DNA of 64,000 bases from Hexactinellida sp. DTS-2022 (Eukaryota > Porifera > Hexactinellida): positions 2,016,001 through 2,080,000 of the forward strand of contig JAPNXP010000016.1 of the NCBI GenBank assembly GCA_028753945.1, in the 5' to 3' direction. This document shows positions 1-11,603 of this stretch, piece by piece (within the stretch, counting starts at the first letter, position 1; each line of letters starts with the position of its first letter). The notes beneath the pieces are model-generated. The model saw nothing but the letters and a program-made list of their open reading frames with translations. It made no database searches and had not been told where the DNA came from. Made by a program: the position numbers and the translations under genes.

Positions 1-720
1 GCACAGAAAAACAGTCCTCTCTTCCAAGAGGGTCTCCCCTATTGGTCTGCTTATATCCCATCCTATGCCTACTCATTCCGCCTAAGGACTCTGATACAAC
101 TAATTATTGCCGTCTATACGTACTTTAACATTATACTGGCTGTATGGCAGTTATACCGACATGTCGACCTCATTCACGATAGCATTCGTCCGTTCGTGGA
201 ACTGTTTGATTATTACCTGCAGCACACAGCTGTACACATTAAAACTGTGTTTAATAATGTGGCACAATTTTGGTGGGACGTTTTCAAACCTATTCTGTTG
301 CTGTATTATAACTATCAGGTGTTCGTGCGACTTTTCGCAATGTTCAAACCTCTGTTCATTCATTTAGACATTGCTTATTCGTGTTTTTCTTGCATCGGGA
401 GGATTATACTGGGATTAATACATCCCATATGGTTTGTACTGTCACCTGTGTTACATGCCTTTGTCACGATTGGTAGTCAAGTAGTGAAACTAAAAATTCT
501 ATTATTTCCTTTCAAAAGTGTGCTATCTTTCCTTTGGCAAACTCTACGTATATTCAACACGTATTCTCCCACAATTGAGATTGTTGTACGTAACTCTATG
601 CGCTCTTTATTTGTTAATTCGATCAAAACTATATTTATGGGGATTTTCTATGCTTTTCAAAGGGTATGGCACTCATGGAGAGAAAAGACTGATCAGAAAA
701 ATATTGCTAAAAAGCAATGA
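1..720 (+). CDS. 3' end of an unidentified multi-helix membrane protein gene (partial)
   Basis: The reading frame is open from base 1 to a TAA-type stop at 718-720, so this is the C-terminal ~239 residues of a longer protein whose start lies outside the window. The sequence is rich in aromatic and aliphatic residues. Several hydrophobic stretches (roughly residues 35-60, 90-115, 120-160 and 205-225 of the visible part) are separated by short polar loops, and the tail is basic. This fits a polytopic or membrane-embedded protein. A CACAG at bases 2-6 could be a splice acceptor, making this the last exon. I recognise no family. It is convergent with the calmodulin-like gene downstream. Confidence 0.5.
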   Translation, partial: AQKNSPLFQEGLPYWSAYIPSYAYSFRLRTLIQLIIAVYTYFNIILAVWQLYRHVDLIHDSIRPFVELFDYYLQHTAVHIKTVFNNVAQFWWDVFKPILLLYYNYQVFVRLFAMFKPLFIHLDIAYSCFSCIGRIILGLIHPIWFVLSPVLHAFVTIGSQVVKLKILLFPFKSVLSFLWQTLRIFNTYSPTIEIVVRNSMRSLFVNSIKTIFMGIFYAFQRVWHSWREKTDQKNIAKKQ

Positions 721-1102
721 CATTATGTACTGTAGAACTGACAACGACATGAACATTTTGTATTTGTATATATTTTATGATTTACTGAACTGTTTGTAAC
801 CTAATTTATCAGTTATTAAGTTCCAATCTTACTTTTTGCAATTAGTTATATTTTGAGAATCATTTAACTTTTATTGACAAATAGTTTAGCCATTCCTAAC
901 CATTCACATGCCATCTTCAACGAAATGTGTTTTTGCTTTTAAACGAACTTTTAATTAGAGAACAAACTTAATACAATAATGTAATAAATTTATCAGTAAC
1001 AGTCAGAAATTCCGTTTGTGCGAATTTTTATTAATTAATTAATCAACAGTACTGTTAGAAGAAATGTGTAATAAGAGTTTTGAATTGTGAATTGTAACAC
1101 AG
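721..1102. other. Intergenic, convergent 3' ends
   Basis: AT-rich spacer between the 3' ends of two convergent genes. It should hold both 3' UTRs and poly(A) sites; AATAAA occurs near 981. I see no other gene or repeat. Confidence 0.5.
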
Positions 1103-1642
1103 TTAAAAAGTGCAAATCTCCTTTTTGTTGCAAACTTGATACGAGGAATTGGTGAAGAGAGTAATGTCATCTTCAATAGAGAGTATTTTTACGAACTCAA
1201 AGAAGTCTATCTGATTGTCTCCATTCATGTCTGCTTCGTCTATCATTTCCTCAATCACTTCGTCTGAGAAATTCTCTCCCAGACTCTGCATGACGGACCT
1301 CAGCTCTTGGGCAGAAATGTACCCATTCCCATCCTTGTCAAACAGCTGGAACATATCATAGATTGCTTTCCCTTCGTTAACTTTACGAACTTTCTCAACT
1401 ATTATCTGTATGAATTCGTTAAATTCCATCTCAGTTTCTCCTTCTAGCTCCAACTCTTCAGTTATTTTCCTTATCCCGCACTCCGTAGCGTCTAGGCCCA
1501 TCTCCATTAGAAACACTGTTATTTCCTCCACGCTTAGCGAGCCGAAAAGGTTCTCTTCGATCTGTTCTGAATTGATATCGCTAAAAGTTATATGTGACAT
1601 GCTGCTGAGTATTAATTTAATGGTTTGAGTGCTTAAACTCAA
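1103..1642 (-). CDS. Calmodulin-like EF-hand protein, 179 aa, intronless
   Basis: The C-terminal half is a standard EF-hand pair. One loop spans about residues 102-113 ([12 protein letters not shown]) and the next 138-149 ([12 protein letters not shown]); both have the acidic residues at positions 1, 3, 5 and 12 expected to bind Ca2+. The N-terminal half keeps the spacing of a calmodulin/centrin N-lobe ([15 protein letters not shown], then [11 protein letters not shown]) but its loops lack the full set of acidic ligands, so that lobe is probably degenerate. A ~25-residue tail follows EF4. The length and one-lobe pattern suggest a divergent Ca2+ sensor rather than calmodulin itself. A second ATG at residue 15 is a possible start. 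A 42-bp near-copy of the EF4 coding segment lies at 44354-44395. Confidence 0.8.
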   Translation of the reverse strand: MSLSTQTIKLILSSMSHITFSDINSEQIEENLFGSLSVEEITVFLMEMGLDATECGIRKITEELELEGETEMEFNEFIQIIVEKVRKVNEGKAIYDMFQLFDKDGNGYISAQELRSVMQSLGENFSDEVIEEMIDEADMNGDNQIDFFEFVKILSIEDDITLFTNSSYQVCNKKEICTF

Positions 1643-2016
1643 GTTGTTCTGGATCGCTTTTATACTTTTGGTGGCTAGTATTCTTATAGCGCTCCTTGCA
1701 TTATATTGAAACTACCTGCACACTTTGTCCAGCTATGAACTTTTTGTATCAGCTAACTCCCATTTCAATTACTTTCTGTAATTATATCTTGAAAGTCAAC
1801 TTCTTACTTATTAAAATAAGTAATTTGCTTTATTTCTGCTGCCTTTCCTAACAGTCTACAAATACTTTGTATAATAGGTGATTTCTCCCTAGCGTGTGTA
1901 AGATGCATTAACGTATGACTTACGAATTATACGTAGGAAACTGATAATTAAGCTACTTCTTTAGAATGTGGGAATTTAATGCATGATGGGTGAGAAATAA
2001 AATGTAAATAATTTAT

Positions 2017-2193
2017 CAGGGTTTCATACAGGGGGTTGTAACCCCCTAGAAGTGCCCCCCTAGAAAAACCACTTACACTACGAAGTTTAATTTATGTCCC
2101 CCCTAAAGAGCATACATATCCCAGAGTGCCCCCCTTGATAATTTACATAACCCAGATTTCCACCCTTGTATGCAAATCCTGTATGAAACACTG
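2017..2193. mobile_element. Short inverted-repeat element (MITE)
   Basis: The left end, CAGGGTTTCATACAGGG, mirrors the right end, CCTGTATGAAACACTG. The interior is C-rich, with repeated runs of five or six C. I cannot see a clean target duplication, so the superfamily is open; hAT-like is my best guess. Confidence 0.55.
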
Positions 2194-2864
2194 TTAATAT
2201 ATGTAAATATCCAAATAGTCCTGTACCAAAAATTTTTCGGATATTGAATGAATATATTTTGATTAATACTAGCTAAGTTTATTAATACGCTATCTATTTG
2301 TACTTATTATACGCTAAATCAATGACCAAAAAGGAATTTTTCGAATTAAATGCAATAGTATATTTCTAAAGTACCACTAATGGTACGTACTAGTAAATTA
2401 TACTCAATTCTTAGAAAAAAGAATAAATCATAAAAACTTAAAGTGGAAGCTAATAAATCTTTGATAAATGATTTTCCCAACATTATGGTTAGTAACAAAT
2501 GTAATACTAGTCCAGATTCAAATTTGTACTATACGGTCTATACATGACTCAATTAACAATAAAAGAATAACGATTAAGCCGAAAGTGGTTCAAAGCAAAT
2601 TTCATGAAGCGATAACTTATATAATAAGTAAGGTATACGTATAATACGTATTACATTATACGTATTACGTATCCAATTGAAGAAGTATTGAACAACTAAG
2701 GATTATTAATTTAAGTATGCATTATAGTTAATAAGTTATCACTAAGTACATATTAGCATGAGAAACCCTCACTAATCCGAACCCTAGGTACGTTATAGAA
2801 ACTTGAATTAAGAAGAAAGCAAAATGATTTTTAAATTTGTGAACAGCTTCACCTAACATATTTA

Positions 2865-3052
2865 CAGTGAACTCTCGTTATAACGAAGTGCTTGGGAGTC
2901 GGGACCTGCAAATCCCTTTGTTATATCCGGATATTCGTTATAACTTATGAGCGGATAATACTATGCGTTAAGTCAGTGCTCTGGGAAAATCTCCATTTCG
3001 TTATAAGCAGTTATTTCGTTATATCCGACTTCGTTATAACGGGAATTCAATG
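2865..3052. mobile_element. pogo-like MITE, family P1
   Basis: It starts CAGTGAACTCTCGTTATAAC and ends GTTATAACGGGAATTCAATG, with TA on both sides. The same 170-190 bp element recurs at 22000, 24061, 26853, 46785 and 50271. TIRs of this type with a TA target site are typical of pogo/Tigger elements. Confidence 0.8.
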
Positions 3053-4078
3053 TAATACGCAAAATACGTGATACATTATACAACTTAGATTTACAGCTAA
3101 TTGCTGCATTATGTTTGGTAATTTAGGAATTTAAGTCACGGGTTGTTTGGTTATGTAATATTGATTCTTTTCTATTTATTATGCCACAAAAGCTAGCTGT
3201 CTTGCGTCAGACTATACGACTACCCGTAATCAGGTATTCTATTATTTCTTTGGCAAGTAATTGTGAATAATGCAAAATTCGGGGTTACTTACAATATCGC
3301 GTGAACTTAGGAACTTTGGAACAATACTTTATTCAGAGGAATTACTCGTAATCTATTATCTATGAAAACTAGCTTAATAAGAATATAATTTAATGCAACC
3401 TAGTTTGGTGGCGAATCTGGCGATATGCGAACTATTGATTCCTTAAAATAATATGATAAAACAGAAACTAATAACAATTTTGTAGAACAAAAGAGAACTT
3501 ATATTGGAGCATTTCAGAACTGTAACCAGTACTGATTTGGTTTATGGCTTATTTAATCTGCAATAATTCAAGTAATTTGAATTATATTACTATATTAAAT
3601 AATTATTTTTGAACTTTAAATTTTCGCTTGAATCTCTATGACAACAGTTCCAGATGTTTTCTCTTTTGAACAGCTGCGTACAACTGTTATGCTTTATTGT
3701 GTGGTAATGCAAGATTAATTATAACTACTCGTTTATGGAAAATTTTCCATATAAATCCCTATATTGGGAAGTTTTTAATGGGAACATCTTGTTTGCCAAT
3801 AAGTCAACAAATTGTCAGGTGTTGGTTGTATTCACATTCGTGTTATATATGTACCATAATTCTATTTGGAATAAGTACTAAATTTTAGCCTTATTTGAAG
3901 TTTGAACATTTAGATAATACCTATACGAAATATAATGATCGTCCCAATATTAATTATTTCCTTTAACCCTTTAGAAATATTTTGGCTAATAATCTTGTTA
4001 CAATTTTGATAAAGAAAATTGGTACTATTGACGGGGTTCCAAAAATCCTACTAACCTTTTGATCTATGTTGTTACAGA

Positions 4079-6929
4079 ATGACAGAAAATACTGAAGATA
4101 TTTACGAGTTCCTACATACCAAATGGCAGTACTCTAAAGATGAAAAGAAAATTTTTAAGATTTCTCCCAGGAAGAAGAAAAGGTTTTCCCGACAAGAAGT
4201 TGTTAGGTTAACTTCGAACATTAAATGTTATTTAATTGAGAATCAGCTTACGTTTCCTGATGATATAAGACATTTCATAGATCCGCGTAAAAGATACAGA
4301 AATGCTAACTTTTATAAAAATATATCAAATGGTAAATGAAATGATATAATCCATTTAATCAAAATTGTTGCTACATACTTAACACAATTTAACAAAATCA
4401 CGTTGATTTGATATACTGTCTATTCTGCTTAATAGAGTCACCTCGGGACCAGGTTGCTTTACCCGATTAAGCGGAGAAATCTATTAACCGAAATGTAATT
4501 CCGTCCTATAAATCCTGTGAAATTTTGACCCAATTAAGCAGTGAAATCTATTAACCGGTGGCTCTATTAAGCGGAGTTGACTGTATTTACATAATAGTAG
4601 TAGATACCATGGTATGGCTAATAGAAACCTATCTAATACATTAGTTAAGCAGTATGTACTATATGTACTACTGGTGTGTCAATAGGTATCTGCCGCACGC
4701 TCTACAGCATCTACCGACATGTGCACAGACGCTACAGTCACCTGCTGTACCAGAGGGGGCCCTGGCGGGGGGAGGAGGAGCAGCTGCTGCTTAGTCTCGT
4801 GGAGACACACAAGGGAGATTGGAATGTAGTCGCAGAGAGCCTGGGTAGGAGCAGGATTGACTGCATTGATAAGATGACCACCTCGGGAATGGGGGCAGTT
4901 AGTATGGGGAGATGGGAACCCGTGGAGACCGGCAAGCTAATGGAGTCCGTCTGCTATCAGCTGACTGAGAAAGGTACGCAGTGTACTGTACTAAGCAATG
5001 TTCAGTTAGGAATACATATACCGGACCGTAATTGGATTTCAATTTAATTTTTATTTTTTAAGCCTTGGACCGATATTAATTCTGAGTCAACATTCAAGCA
5101 ATAATTTATTATTCGTTATGATAAATCATGAAAAGTGAACACCTCTCAAAAGTGAGCATTTTGGCTGGTCCCCAGGGTGTTCACTTACTGCACTTATATG
5201 CTAGGCTTGGGACATAAGCTAGAAGAGCCGTTAGTGCTTAGCGAGAGAGAGTCCCCCACAGAGGTGACGGTCTCCTCTCAGATCGACTGGTGTCTGGCCT
5301 CCAGACACGTGAGCTCCCGCAGCAGACACCAGTGCCTCGCGAAATGGAACAGCTCCCTCTCCACAGACATGGACCATCCCATGCGGAAATGGAACAATAT
5401 CGATGACGTAACGCTCATAGAGATTGTATTGGGACTGAAGTTAAGAGACGAGTATAACGTTAATTGGCTGGAAGTGCTGAAACAGGGGAAATGGAAAGGT
5501 AATCGATTAGCTGTATTAGTTAATATTATTCCCCACTGCACTAATGATTAACCGTATGTTAGCCATGACCATATATTAGTACTTGGGAAATAGACACTAT
5601 TTTGTTTATTTTCTTGAGCCAGTATGCAAGTGAATACTGGTTTATGATTTATGCAGTTTTCATTTTGTTCGAAATTATTCTTATTAAGATTACTACACAG
5701 TAATCTAATGTTTTTGTTGCATAATATTAAACATTCAGCTTTTTCCTTGATTCATATTTTGGTTAATTTGCAGGTTCACAATGACGTTTCTTTTAAAAGT
5801 TATTAATATTATACATCATTTTTATGAATAATATTTTGTATAGTATTATTAACGCGTGTGCTCATGTAGTTATTCTGCAAATTGATTAGTGTTGTCACGT
5901 CATTAATGCTCTCCTATAATTGGCTATTTGCACCACATAGTATGTTGTTTGTCAACGTGACCAGTTATTCTTGTAATATATCTTTTGTAGATAGTATATG
6001 TAAATTAATTATATGTCCAGGTGGTAAGATAGTTGGCTAAACTCACCTTTTTCCATATAATAATCAGTAGAACTCGGTAGTACATACTTGCATTTATTTC
6101 AAGGGCCATATTTTTATGATTATATTTCATATAAAATTATGATTTATTATGATATATTATTATGTCCAATGTTAGTTAATAGATAATGTGTCCTATAGAC
6201 ATAGAATTGTACTCTGTTTAGGTTCAGATAACTAATTAGTTTATTCATTATTATTACACTGATAATTACTTGTTTTTATCAATGTATAATTCCTATGCTA
6301 TCTTACTTCCAGTTACTTGTTATGTATTATTTCTATGCACCTTAAGTTCATGCCAACCGAACAAAGGAAAGTTTCCTTATAACATTATTCTACTTTCACT
6401 CCGATAATTACCGTATTTCCCCGAATAAGCGCCGGGGGCTTGAATAAGCGCCGGGTCAATAAAAATGACATTGGTATGATCAAATTTATACCCATTAGTA
6501 GATCACTGTAATGTAATTCCATTGATTTTGGCAACTTCGGTAGGTATACTGTTGGTGGAAACCATTAGAACCCACCTAAATATTATATTCTGGATTTTTC
6601 ACGAAAATTTCAGGATAATTTTGGCCCACGAAAACAATAAGCGCCGGTGCGCTTATTCGGTGAAATACGGTATTCTATAATTCCTATTAGGAAGAACCTC
6701 CTCCTGGATACAATCTAAGTGGAGCAGACTCGTGCACTCTATACCGGGATACAGAGCCAAATACTTATACGAACACTGTTTGTACCTCAGAGACAATACG
6801 CTACCCGCTCTTAAGCGCTCGCTCGCTATATTCCTACAAGCTAGTACGAGTCCACTGGTGGAAGATAACCGAACTGAGGAATCTCAAGACACGAATATTA
6901 TAAACTCAACCTGCAATGATACGACTTAA
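4079..6929 (+). CDS. TTF1: TTF-I/Reb1-like Myb DNA-binding protein, four exons
   Basis: Exons 4079-4331, 4686-4973, 5205-5498 and 6691-6929 all join in phase 1 at GT-AG sites and give about 357 aa. Landmarks of the TTF-I Myb region appear in order: a fixed-spacing lead-in (YKNIS, then RTLYSIYRHVHRRY across junction 1); a Myb repeat (PWRGEEEQLLLSLVETH, then DWNVVAESLGRS); a second repeat (IDWCLASRHVSSRSRHQCLAKW); and a third (WNNIDDVTLIEIV, then TSSWIQSKWSRL across junction 3). In known animals TTF-I binds terminator elements downstream of rRNA genes and stops RNA polymerase I. The last exon ends in a short polar tail. More N-terminal exons may exist upstream. Intron 1 carries a MITE (4415-4583), intron 3 another (6409-6672). 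A DMTF1-like Myb protein is the main alternative. Confidence 0.75.
4415..4583. mobile_element. MITE, family P5, in TTF-I-like intron 1
   Basis: It shares a ~160-bp sequence with 17539-17723. The right end, TTAAGCGGAGTTGACTG, is intact and the left end is degenerate. The repeated internal motif is TTAAGCGG / CCGGTTAAT. Confidence 0.7.
5113..5183. repeat. Fragment of the 8687-8880 repeat
   Basis: Reverse complement of part of the element at 8687-8880, sharing AAAGTGAACACCTCTC and TTTTGGCTGGTCCCCAGG. It lies just before the third TTF-I-like exon. Confidence 0.7.
6409..6672. mobile_element. MITE, family P4, with ~24-bp TIRs
   Basis: The left TIR, TACCGTATTTCCCCGAATAA, is matched inversely by TTATTCGGTGAAATACGGTA. 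It sits 18 bp before the last TTF-I-like exon. Partial copies occur near 18893, 41699 and 44208. Confidence 0.8.
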
Positions 6930-7321
6930 TTACATTCATATTAATTCAGTAAATATATGTATATCGGCCAATCCTTTCTAATGTGATTTTTAGGCATAGG
7001 CAAGTCATTTTTTCATAAAATTACCTTTGCGAAATCGTTTTTTAGATTGAAAAGTTGTTGGCCGATTATAAGTAAAGCCATATTTAATGGTTTACATTTT
7101 AAATATCGTGGGAAAAGTTAGTTCCATGATTGTTCCTAATCTCTAGGATTTCCCAATACTCTACTATACAATAAATTCCCACACAATTTGCACTGAAACG
7201 ATAATAGTTGTACTTCCATTAATACACTTTATTGTTCCTTGATAAGTAGATGGTTCCACTTATCTAGACCAGTACTACTGAATTATTAAGGATTCCACCA
7301 ACACACACTCTATAGTGTAGA
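6930..7321. other. Intergenic spacer between TTF-I-like and SNX genes
   Basis: Contains a dispersed repeat (about 6961-7078) and presumably the SNX promoter. No coding sequence is visible. Confidence 0.4.
6961..7078. repeat. Dispersed repeat with inverted GGCCAA ends
   Basis: It begins ATCGGCCAA and ends TTGGCCGAT. Related copies lie at 31838-31933 and 32401-32488; all share the motif ATTAGAAAAGGTGTTG or its reverse in diverged form. Confidence 0.55.
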
Positions 7322-10300
7322 ATGGCTGCTCTTGAAAAAGTAAGTTTTCTTGCAACAAGTTAAATAATTGATAAACAATGGATGATTACATTTGTATTTA
7401 TCTTAGAATTCTGAGTTGGATTTAACAGATCAGTCATTGAAGGTAGAAATATCGGACGCACTCAGTGAGCAAGAGAAAGTTAAATTCACAATACACACAA
7501 AGGTATATACCAAATACAGTATCTGCTTATAGCGAAGTTTTAAATACGGGTAAAGTAATTTATTTTACTCCGCTTTTACTCGGATAGTAGCCTAGGCGAT
7601 TATTGATTGCAGGCTATTATTTCAGTTGAGCTACTATATTGCTATTTGAGGAATTACGCTATATACCATTAATCTGTTAACCAATTCCTCTCAAGTGCTT
7701 ATGTGTGTTGTATCAAAATGTTTTCACGGATAATCCTTGTTAGCTAATTAGATGTCGGTGCATTAAAAGCATTTATTCGCGAATATTAATTTTTTATTCG
7801 AGTAAATACGGTATATCGAAGTAAATCAAGTGTCCTTGAAAAATTGGTTATAACGATAGTTTACTGTACTTGCTATGCTACTCCGATGTTATTTATTTCC
7901 CTCTAGACTACTTTAAAGGACTTTAAGCACTCAGACTTCACAGTTACTAGAGACCACGATGAGTTCATTTGGTTACACGACGCTTTTCTAGAGAATCCGA
8001 CTCTACACGGATTCCTTGTACGTAGTCACTGCTGTGCAACCAGTGTATTATCCGAACCCTTCAATCATATGTGTGCATACATTATTTCAGCCTTAAATAA
8101 TCTGACTGTAGATTGTCAGATTTGTTTGACTGGTCCCAATTAGTTCGGATAACAAGGTTGCGCTGAATTAACTTGTACTAATACTGTTGAATAGAACATT
8201 CCTTTGACCCACAAAGAGTGCTAATGTTATTGTTATTGTTATTTATTATTGTTATTCCCAGATACCCCCACCTCCACCTGTTCCCGATTTCGAAGAGCCG
8301 AGATACAAACTGCAGAGACTTAGCGAGAGTAAGTACGCCAGCCTGTACACACTTGTTATACGATAAGTTTATTAACTCAGTTGTTATACGATAAGTTTAT
8401 AACTCAGTTGTTATAAGATAAGTTTATATCAGATAAGTTTATAACTCAGTGCTATCTAAATAGATGAAGCTACCTACACCAAGGAGGAGAAACAGAAGTA
8501 TAAAGCAGAAATAGAATCGTTAGTTAATTAATCTCCCATTTGTTATACTTTAATGCAATGGTTCCCAACCTGGGGTCCACAAGATCTCAAATTTGTATTA
8601 CGATCAATTGGAGGGGTCCACAGAATGTATATTATTGCTATAGGGGGTTCACGGTTGAATAGGTTGGGAATATCTGCATTAATGTACAGCAAAACCTTCA
8701 GGAATTGAATACCCTGGGGACCAGCCAAAATGTTATCTTTTGAGAGGTGTTCACTTTTCATGATCTATCATAACGTGTATCTGTTGCAAATTGTATTATT
8801 TTGGACCGAGAATAAGTGTTTATATTTTGGAGTTGTTCGTTTGCATTTATTGAAGGTGTTCACTTTTGGAGGTTTTACTGTATTGCTTTACTGTACAGAG
8901 AATACTTGGCACTCTTCAAACGCACTGTCTCCCTCCACGAGATGTTCCTGCAGAGACTGGCCTCTCATACAAAGCTGAGAGAGGATCACAACTTCCATGT
9001 TTTCTTAGAATTCGATAAAGATGTATGTTATCCTAGTACGGTAGAACCTCGTTAGTAGGAACACGGTTAATACGGGAACCTTCGCCTTATCCGGAACAAT
9101 ATTATTTACATTGAAAAGGCTTTGAAGGGAACTGAAATAGTGTTCATATTAACAGGAATTTCCGTGTTCGTACTAACGAGGTTCAACTGTATATATATAT
9201 TGTATATTACCTACTATTTCTATATATTACTATATTTGTTTGTTTGTTTGTTAGCTGTCTCTGAGGAATAAGAACACTCGGGAAAGATTGAATACTATCG
9301 TGAAAGGATTCTCCAAGTCCTTCGATGAAAATGTTAAATATAAAGATAGAAAAGTTAGTAGAATAGTTTTCCATGTTACTTGCAGAACAAATGAGATTAT
9401 TTAACTACTTTTTATTGAATTGTAAATCGTACTAAAATGTTTTTAACGTGATAATTTAATATCAATCTCAATTTATACATTTGTCAATATTACTTAATTA
9501 TAATTGGTATTGTCACTAGGATATAGATGTAGAGTTTGAACAAGAGAGGAACTTCTACACCAGATACCACAACAAGTTAGAATTCATATTATATTCCATA
9601 ACATTTAATATACACTTACACTAATAAGATTAACTAATAAATTTCAGTTTTCCTTTACACAAGTTTACGCCAAAATATCACCAAACCATTAAAGTGGTGT
9701 GACAGACCATTCCTTTTATAATGAAAATGGTCAAAAACCGTTACATAGAGAGGGGATCTCGTTTTCAGGGATTTGCGTTATGTTACGTTTGAACGTTTCA
9801 TTATACGACAGTTCGCTACTAATTTGATTGGTCATTTTAAACACTTGAACTTTGCTGTTTATAATAACATTCTAATTTATAACTGCCAGTGTCAGTAACG
9901 AAGTGTAGGTATGCTCGTTAGAACGGACTCTATAATTACCGCTATTATTATTCTCTAGCCTTATTGCCTCCTCGCGGAGCGCAAGGAAGCTCGCGAATGC
10001 TCACCGCTCTGTGGCTGCCGCTATTCTGCACGTGTCTCACGATCTCAAGACACTCGGCACCCTAGAGTACACGGACTGTAACAGGTACCTTGTACCTACA
10101 TAGTAGCTAGCTACCTTTGTACCTACATACATTAACTGATGTAATTACTCACCTCCTATTCTCTGTAGAACATTCCAGAAGGCTGGAGAAACACTAGAGA
10201 AGTTACGCGTAAGTCTCTGTACTAAGTCTCCAATTGTTATTTATACAGTAGACTCCGGTTAATAGACCCACACCCACCGGTTAATTTGTTCTCCGATTAA

Positions 10301-11603
10301 TTGGGTGAAACTACCCTCGGAGCAAAGTAGCCCAATGTACAGTAGACCCGCGTTAGTACCGTCAAAATGAGTTCGCCTTATCCGGTATTCGTATTAACCA
10401 ATATAATTTGTATTGAAAAGACTTTGCAGGGAACTGAAATAAGTTCGTACTAGCAGGCTCTACTGTATCTAACATTCCATTCTACCTAATTAGAAGCTGG
10501 AAGACAGAGCTGGGTCTGACGAGGAGCTAAAGCTGGCAGACTTCCTGGCGTACTACGCCGCGGAGAGCCAGGCGGCTCTGGACCTGTTGCTGCGGAGAAC
10601 GCGCGCTCTCGTTAACGTAGAGAAGTCCAGCAAGGCTCTGGATTCCGCGAGGGCTAAGAACAAAGCGATCGCAACGGTAATAAGGTCTACATATCTGTAC
10701 ACATTACCTGCCTTTTAACTTTCAAAGCTCGCTTTATCTCAGTTCTTGTGTTATGTTCTATGTTTTATATTTAGGCTGAAGCTATACGAGAAAAGACAAC
10801 TGAAATTTTCGAGAATATTTCAGTGAATGCAAAGAGAGGTAGGATAACAACTTAAAACTTAATTACAATTTGCTGTGTAAGAATTGAATAATTTAACTTT
10901 GTTGTTATAATAGAATTAGAAGAATCGTCACAGAGGAGAATTGAAGCTTATAGAAAATACATGGTATATTATACACTGAATAGTTTGTATTTTACTTAAC
11001 TCGTAATCAAAATATATTACGTATTGTGTTGTAATAGGGAGAATTAGCTGAGCTACAGATTAAACATTCCAAGGTAGATAATTGCTATATTCCATATTTT
11101 ATTTCCCACGCTCAAAACTATTTCTCCGAATAAATTAATAATGTTTACATGCCATTCCAATCCTCAGGAATTTCTCATTAGCATTCCCTATGAATTGCCA
11201 TGAAATTTGAACATTTTCTATTATTGGCTAGAATCCCGCTAGATGTTTGTCTAATGATTATTTACATAAATTCTCTCAGCTATACTACCAACCACTGTAA
11301 ATCCAAATCAAATATTTCAAATATTATTTGATCTGATTTTATTTGAAATCTCAAACGATTTATTTCCTGCCCCGGAACTTCAACACAGTTTCTATTATTT
11401 TATTAAACACTCACTCTTTCGGTCACTTCACACCCTTTTAATTTAAAAACCTTCGAAATTTATTCGCCTCATCCGAAATTTATATTAACAATAGTTTCGG
11501 ATAATTATAGTAATGATAATCTACTGTAAATTAGCTGCTACATTATTTATAGGCTGAAATCAAACTTTTAAGAGAGTGTCTACAAACCTGTGAGAACTTC
11601 TGA
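7322..11603 (+). CDS. SNX6: Sorting nexin SNX5/SNX6-like (PX-BAR retromer subunit), 15 exons, 391 aa
   Basis: Exons: 7322-7339, 7407-7502, 7907-8017, 8262-8328, 8464-8518, 8899-9022, 9255-9353, 9520-9575, 9959-10084, 10169-10208, 10494-10676, 10775-10838, 10914-10963, 11038-11073, 11553-11603. All junctions are GT-AG and keep phase. The 391-aa product is close to human SNX6 (406). The PX domain (about residues 10-150) includes [34 protein letters not shown] and the proline run [10 protein letters not shown]. The linker reads [20 protein letters not shown] and [11 protein letters not shown]. The BAR domain (about 190-391) ends with [17 protein letters not shown]. Such proteins pair with SNX1/2 on endosomes for retrograde sorting. 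SNX5, SNX6 and SNX32 are not separable here. Introns hold six or more MITEs. The exon 5 donor (GTTAGT at 8519) is the least certain site. Confidence 0.92.
8030..8165. mobile_element. MITE, family P7, SNX intron 3
   Basis: The ends read TATCCGAACC and GTTCGGATAACAAGGTTG; the family recurs at 52126-52285. Both copies carry an internal GGTCCCAA / TTGGGACCA segment. Confidence 0.65.
8556..8676. mobile_element. hAT-like MITE, SNX intron 5
   Basis: It begins CAATGGTTCCCAACCTGGGG and ends AGGTTGGGAATATCTG. The flanks CTTTAATG and CATTAATG agree at 7 of 8 positions, a hAT-sized target duplication. Confidence 0.7.
8687..8880. mobile_element. MITE with CAGYAAAACCTYC ends, SNX intron 5
   Basis: It starts CAGCAAAACCTTCAGG and ends GGAGGTTTTACTG, 18 bp before exon 6 begins. 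GTGTTCACTTTT is repeated within it. A fragment occurs at 5113-5183. Confidence 0.7.
9039..9189. mobile_element. pogo-like MITE, family P2, SNX intron 6
   Basis: It starts CGGTAGAACCTCGTTAGTA and ends TACTAACGAGGTTCAACTG, flanked by TA. It is one of about a dozen family P2 copies in the window. Confidence 0.75.
10340..10465. mobile_element. pogo-like MITE, family P2, SNX intron 10
   Basis: It starts CAGTAGACCCGCGTTAGTAC and ends GTACTAGCAGGCTCTACTG, with the shared core TTCGCCTTATCCGG. A shorter related piece lies at about 10249-10312. Confidence 0.75.

Larger units (their letters stand above)
1643..4078. other. Intergenic, AT-rich, with transposon copies
   Basis: No convincing coding exon. 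It contains an inverted-repeat element at 2017-2193 and a pogo-like MITE at 2865-3052. The 5' region of the calmodulin-like gene lies at the left edge. Upstream non-coding or N-terminal exons of the TTF-I-like gene could lie at the right edge, because the 4079 start is one base after a TTACAG acceptor-like site. Confidence 0.4.

Noticed and set aside
3697..3888. 63-residue plus-strand frame.
   Set aside because: No domain, no splice context, and its codon use is indistinguishable from the surrounding AT-rich DNA.
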